Source: Rhodospirillales bacterium 24-66-33 (GTDB lineage: Bacteria; Pseudomonadota; Alphaproteobacteria; Reyranellales; Reyranellaceae). Taken from it: 64,000 bases of DNA. Position 1 is the stretch's first letter, and every line of letters starts with the position of its first letter. The stretch covers positions 124,001 to 188,000 of the forward strand of contig NCHQ01000007.1 of NCBI GenBank assembly GCA_002281855.1, written 5' to 3'. Shown here one piece after another: positions 60,290 through 64,000 of this stretch. A program made the position numbers and the translations under genes. A model generated the notes under the pieces. It ran no database searches. It saw only the letters and a list, made by a program, of their open reading frames with translations, and had not been told where the DNA came from.

Positions 60290-60895
60290 CTAGGGCTTCC
60301 TCGCGACGATATGGAAGATGTGCCAGTGCTTGGCATTGCCGCGCGGTGTGACGCCGTCGGCTTCCTCTTCCTCGAACAGTTCGAGGTCCAGTCCCTGGAG
60401 CAGCCCAAGCGCTTCGTCGCGCGAGAGGAACGTCATGCCGGGTCGTCCGGCCCAGCTGTCGCGCGGGCCGTACCATTGGCCGGAGAAGCGCCCGCCCGAG
60501 GGAAGCGCCTCGCGGATGCGCTCCCAGGTTTGGCGGAAGGCCTCGGGCGCGCAGAGGGGCATCGCAAAGCTCGAATTGACGAGATGGACGCCGAGCGGGA
60601 TCGGCACCTCTTCGAGTCGCGCGTTGACGGGCGTGACGTCGCATCCGTCCGGCAGAGGTCTCGCCTGCAACTGGCGCAGCGCCTCGGGCTCTGCATCGAC
60701 GGCGACGACGCGCCAGCCGCGACGAAGCTCCTCGATCACGTCGCGACCGTCGCCGCATCCGAGATCGATGACGAGGGCGTCAGGAGGGGGATCGCCGAAC
60801 GCATCGAGCGCGGCGAGCACTGTCTTGCGCGGCGGACGGTCACGAAGCTGCTGGTAGTAGGCGGCCCATCCGGCCGATCGGTCGCTTTCCGTCAT
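60290..60895 (-). CDS. class I SAM-dependent methyltransferase
   Basis: The product has 201 residues. Motif I is ALVIDLGCGDGRDVIEEL (about 48-65), the acidic residue after strand 2 is in VVAVDAEPEAL, and NSSFAMPLC lies at the motif IV region. The family TehB/UbiE-like methylates small metabolites or, in some cases, peptides. I chose ATG 60895; the frame upstream to 60973 lacks similarity. It is divergent from an Fe3+-type receptor gene and is the gene directly upstream of the 27-codon ORF. Confidence 0.85.
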   Translation of the reverse strand: MTESDRSAGWAAYYQQLRDRPPRKTVLAALDAFGDPPPDALVIDLGCGDGRDVIEELRRGWRVVAVDAEPEALRQLQARPLPDGCDVTPVNARLEEVPIPLGVHLVNSSFAMPLCAPEAFRQTWERIREALPSGGRFSGQWYGPRDSWAGRPGMTFLSRDEALGLLQGLDLELFEEEEADGVTPRGNAKHWHIFHIVARKP

Positions 60896-60990
60896 GCGCG
60901 TTCTCTCGGTCTCCCGCGCTTGTCGTGTGGCGCGTCGTGTGATCGTATCGCAACTTACTAATAAATGAATCAATGTCCCGGGAGGAATTC

Positions 60991-62016
60991 ATGAAGAGGT
61001 TGGGAAGCCTTGTCTTGGCCATGGCGGTGGCCCTTGCGTTTTTGCCACTCGCCGCGCGGGCGGACCTAAACGCCCTGACCGAAGCCGCCAAGAAGGAAGG
61101 CGAGCTCACCTGGTACGTTGCCCACTACACGTCTGAAGGGGCGGAGGATCTGGGTCGCGGCTTCACCGAGATGTACGGCATCAAGGTCAACGTCGTGCGC
61201 ACGACGGCGCAGGTCGCCTACCAGCGCCTGCTGCAGGACATCAAGAACAACCAGACCAATTGCGACGTCTTCTCGTCGACCGACCTCGGCCACTATGCTC
61301 GCCTCAAGGCGGATGGTCGTCTCGACAAGTTTGTGCCGGAGAACATGTCGAAGATTTCTCCGGTCTTTCAGAACTTCGATCCCGATGGCTTCTTTCAGAC
61401 CACTGCGGCCGGCATGGTCGTGATCACCTACAACACCAACAAGGTGAAAGCGGAGGACGCCCCCAAGAAGTGGGAAGACCTGCTCGACATCAAATGGAAG
61501 GGCAAGGTCTCGACCGGCCATCCGGGTTTCTCGGGCTATGTCGGCACGTGGGTGCTCTCGATGAAGAAGCTCTATGGCTGGCAGTATTTCGACAAGCTGG
61601 AGAAGAACAAGCCGCAGATCGGCCGTTCGATCAACGACACGGTGACCGCGTTGAACGCCGGCGAGCGCCAGGTGGCGGCGGGTTCGGACGGTTCGACACT
61701 GTTCAGCGCGGCGCGCGGCAATCCGCTGGCGGTCGTTTATCCCTCAGACGGGGCCGTCCTCATCATTTCGCCGTCGGCAATCATGAAGGGGACCAAGCAC
61801 CCGAACGCGGCCAAGCTCTTCATGGAGTACCTCTATACGATCGAGGCCGCGAAGATCAGCGCCAAGCACTTCCTGATCCCGCTGCGCCCCGAGGTGCCGT
61901 CGCCTCCGGGTGCCAAGCCGATCAGCGAGATCAAGGTGATCCGGCCGACCGTGACGGAGGTCGAGAAGGGCATTCCCGAAGTGATCGAGCAGTGGCGCGA
62001 CACGTTCGGCAACTGA
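60991..62016 (+). CDS. Fe3+-type ABC transporter substrate-binding protein
   Basis: The product has 341 residues. A signal peptide ends at AARAD, and the FbpA/AfuA-type fold follows, with LNALTEAAKKEGELTWYVAHY, VRTTAQVAYQRLLQDIKN and GHPGFSGYVGTWVLSMKKLYGW. The usual iron-binding tyrosines are not obvious to me, so the ligand may instead be another small anion or a phosphonate/sugar compound. GGGAGG lies 6 nt before ATG 60991. The permease and ATPase genes follow (13 bp, then a 4-bp overlap). Confidence 0.88.
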   Translation: MKRLGSLVLAMAVALAFLPLAARADLNALTEAAKKEGELTWYVAHYTSEGAEDLGRGFTEMYGIKVNVVRTTAQVAYQRLLQDIKNNQTNCDVFSSTDLGHYARLKADGRLDKFVPENMSKISPVFQNFDPDGFFQTTAAGMVVITYNTNKVKAEDAPKKWEDLLDIKWKGKVSTGHPGFSGYVGTWVLSMKKLYGWQYFDKLEKNKPQIGRSINDTVTALNAGERQVAAGSDGSTLFSAARGNPLAVVYPSDGAVLIISPSAIMKGTKHPNAAKLFMEYLYTIEAAKISAKHFLIPLRPEVPSPPGAKPISEIKVIRPTVTEVEKGIPEVIEQWRDTFGN

Positions 62017-62029
62017 TCTACGCCTGGCA

Positions 62030-63763
62030 ATGTCCGTAACAGCTCCGACGATCGACACGATGCCGGTGCGCCCCGTGCGCGCCAGCCGGTTCGATTCGTC
62101 CTGGCTTCTCTGGATCGCGATCATCGCGGTCCTTCTGTTCCTGGTGGTGAGCCCGTTCGTTTACCTGGTCATCACCAGCTTCCAGACGGAGCGTACCGGC
62201 GAATTCACCCTTGCCAATTACGCGACGGCGTACGGTCGGGCGCGTTACGTCGACGCCCTTGTCAATTCGCTGAAGCTCGGCGCCGTGTCCGCGTTGCTGG
62301 CCAGTGTCTTCGCCGTGCCGTTGGCCTGGGCGGTCGCGCGCACGAACATGCCGGGCCGCGGCCTCACGCGCATGCTCGTGCTGGCGACCTTCATTACGCC
62401 GCCCTACACCGGCGCCGTCGCCTGGATCCTGCTGGCCGGCCCGAACGCAGGCTGGCTCAACCGCTTCTACATGATGGCGACGGGGGCGGAGGCCGGACCG
62501 TTCAACATCTACAGCTTCACCGGCCTCGCCGTCGTCATCGCGCTCTATTCGTTCCCCTACATCTTCATCTTCACGACGGCAGCGCTCGAGCTCGTCTCGT
62601 CGGAGATGGAGGATGCCGCCAACATCCTGGGCGCGGGACCATGGCGGACGATGCGCAAGGTGACCTTGCCGCTCGCGCTGCCGGCCATCCTCGGCGGCAT
62701 GATCATCTGCTTCCTGGAGGCGATCGCGCTGTTCGGCTCGCCCGCCCTGATCGCGATCCCGGCACGCTTCAACGTCGTCACGACCCAGCTTTTCCAGTTC
62801 TTCGGCAACCCCGTCAGGGTCGAGGTGGCGGCTGCCTATGCCATGCCGCTGCTGGGCGTCACCATCCTGCTGGTGCTGGTCCAGCGGCTGATCGTACGGC
62901 GCAAGGGCTTCGTGGCTCTGACCGGCAAGGGCGGCGAGCGGCGTCCCATCCTGCTCGGCCGCTGGCGCTGGGTGGTGTTTGGCTACGCCATGTTCGTGGC
63001 CGCCCTGGCGGTGTTCCTGCCCTATATCTTCCTGATCCATTCGGCCTTCGCCAAGGCCTGGGGGCGCGGGTTCCTGCTCGACAACATCACCATCGCGAAC
63101 TTTCGCTTCATCCTGTTCGAGCATGCCACGGCGGCCCAGTCGGTCATCAACAGCTTCGTCTATGGCGGGATCAGTGCCACCATCGCGGTGTTCCTGACCC
63201 TGGGCGTGGCCTACATCGTGGCGCGGCGGTTGATTCCGTTCGGTGGCGTGCTGGGCTTCCTCTGCGTGGCGCCGTTCGTGATTCCCGGCGTCGTGCTGGC
63301 GATCGGCTTCTATGCAGCCTATGCGCCGCCGCCGCTGGCACTCTATGGCACGGCGCTGATCATGATCCTGGCCTTCACCACGCGCTTCCTGCCGGTGGGC
63401 TACGTCAATGCCAGCGCCGCCATCAACAGCCTCAACCCCGAGATGGAGGAGGCGGTCCGTGTGCTCGGCGGCAGCCGTCTGACGGCATTACGTCGCGTCG
63501 TGGCGCCGCTGCTCAAGCGCAATATGATGGGCGCATGGCTTCTGATCTTCATCCCGGCGACACGCGAGCTGTCGGCGGCGATCTTCCTCTATGGTCCCAA
63601 CACGAAGGTGGCGTCCGTCATGATCTTCGACATGAGCGAGGAGGGGAACTTCGAACGACTCGCCGCGCTCGCCCTGGTCTTGCAGGTACTGACCCTGCCG
63701 CTCCTCTGGATCGGCCAAAAGGCCCTGGGCCGCGACTTCATGCTGAGGCGTAACGCGACATGA
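62030..63763 (+). CDS. fused two-domain ABC permease, FbpB-like
   Basis: The product has 577 residues and twelve membrane spans, a tandem of two six-span permease domains. The EAA loops are visible as EMEDAANILGAGPWRTMRKVTLPLALPA (first half, near residue 190) and EMEEAVRVLGGSRLTALRRVVAPLL (second half, near 470). This fused form is the Fe3+/AfuB arrangement. Its stop overlaps the ATPase start (ATGA). Confidence 0.93.
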   Translation: MSVTAPTIDTMPVRPVRASRFDSSWLLWIAIIAVLLFLVVSPFVYLVITSFQTERTGEFTLANYATAYGRARYVDALVNSLKLGAVSALLASVFAVPLAWAVARTNMPGRGLTRMLVLATFITPPYTGAVAWILLAGPNAGWLNRFYMMATGAEAGPFNIYSFTGLAVVIALYSFPYIFIFTTAALELVSSEMEDAANILGAGPWRTMRKVTLPLALPAILGGMIICFLEAIALFGSPALIAIPARFNVVTTQLFQFFGNPVRVEVAAAYAMPLLGVTILLVLVQRLIVRRKGFVALTGKGGERRPILLGRWRWVVFGYAMFVAALAVFLPYIFLIHSAFAKAWGRGFLLDNITIANFRFILFEHATAAQSVINSFVYGGISATIAVFLTLGVAYIVARRLIPFGGVLGFLCVAPFVIPGVVLAIGFYAAYAPPPLALYGTALIMILAFTTRFLPVGYVNASAAINSLNPEMEEAVRVLGGSRLTALRRVVAPLLKRNMMGAWLLIFIPATRELSAAIFLYGPNTKVASVMIFDMSEEGNFERLAALALVLQVLTLPLLWIGQKALGRDFMLRRNAT

Positions 63764-64000
63764 GCAAGCTCGTTTTGAAGAATGTCGCCAAGCGCTACGG
63801 CGCGTTCGAGGCAGTGGCCGATTTCTCGCTGGAGCTCGCCAAGGGCGAGTTCGTCTCCCTGCTGGGCCCGTCGGGCTGCGGCAAGACCACGACCCTGCGC
63901 ATGATCGCGGGCTTCATGCCGCCGAGCAGCGGCAGCATCGAGATGGACGGCAAGCAGATTTCGTCCGCGTCGGGCGTGGTGCCGCCGGAGCATCGCCGCA
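63760..64000 (+). CDS. ABC transporter ATP-binding protein, FbpC-like, N-terminal part
   Basis: The first 80 residues run to the window edge, so the gene is truncated here. MSKLVLKNVAKRYGAFEAV precedes Walker A LLGPSGCGKTTTLRMIAGF; the Q-loop and later motifs lie outside. The ATG overlaps the permease stop by 4 bp (ATGA). It is the energising subunit of the importer that starts at 60991. Confidence 0.92.
   Translation, partial: MSKLVLKNVAKRYGAFEAVADFSLELAKGEFVSLLGPSGCGKTTTLRMIAGFMPPSSGSIEMDGKQISSASGVVPPEHRR

Overview
The window looks like chromosome of a GC-rich alphaproteobacterium with a varied organic-acid and amino-acid diet. The evidence is strong G/C third-codon bias, many Bug/TctC- and LivK-type solute receptors, CaiB/MaoC/acyl-CoA dehydrogenase operons, class I PHA synthase, the rplM-rpsI pair, and FNR/FixK-type regulation with a Cys-X2-Cys-X7-Cys regulator. 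A Reyranella- or Bradyrhizobium-like relative is my guess from gene content and is not proven. I see no insertion sequence, prophage, CRISPR array or rRNA gene. One tRNA (Glu, TTC) is present.

Layout. 1-3408: the end of a TctA permease, a lactonase-type propeller, a carbonyl-reductase-like SDR that lacks its catalytic Tyr, and an EamA exporter. 3514-8216: a complete five-gene LivKHMGF-type ABC importer. 8201-11880: a two-component system divergent from a Do-type protease. 12193-14470: a CoA-binding protein, an old-yellow-enzyme reductase and a peroxiredoxin. 14448-19737: a leftward operon of an LLM flavin monooxygenase and a polyamine-type ABC importer. 19904-24009: class II aldolase, Bug receptor, LprI-like protein, enoyl-CoA hydratase and thioesterase. 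24126-34432: housekeeping genes (rplM, rpsI, gamma carbonic anhydrase, phaC, aminotransferase, hom, glpX, recJ, tRNA-Glu).

34601-40662 is a small-gene and stress region. A four-cysteine FNR-type regulator (36947-37717) sits between two near-perfect FNR/FixK boxes. One box precedes a glycine-zipper lipoprotein, HdeA-like protein and Ca2+/H+ antiporter unit. The other precedes a Tat protein, PPK2 polyphosphate kinase and two unknown genes. Next to this, on the opposite strand, lies a secreted avidin/rhizavidin-like protein whose biotin-contact residues are conserved.

40754-53039 holds an OFA-type MFS carrier with a flavoprotein, a MarR-EmrA-EmrB efflux set, an orphan LivK receptor with a BNR-repeat protein, a dienelactone hydrolase, a VOC protein, and peptide-type and Bug receptors. 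53047-59973 is a tightly packed leftward seven-gene operon (MmgE/PrpD, MaoC, acyl-CoA dehydrogenase, MaoC, CaiB, CitE-like lyase, MFS). It looks like import, CoA activation, oxidation, hydration and cleavage of a small branched dicarboxylic acid. Upstream of it is an unusual arrangement: a methyltransferase, a 27-codon ORF with a full-length Shine-Dalgarno match and a Trp-Cys-Cys-Arg end, an 11-bp hairpin terminator, and a tandem 23-bp repeat. This is either a peptide-controlled attenuator or a small secreted/modified peptide locus. The window ends in an Fe3+-type ABC importer (60991-64000).
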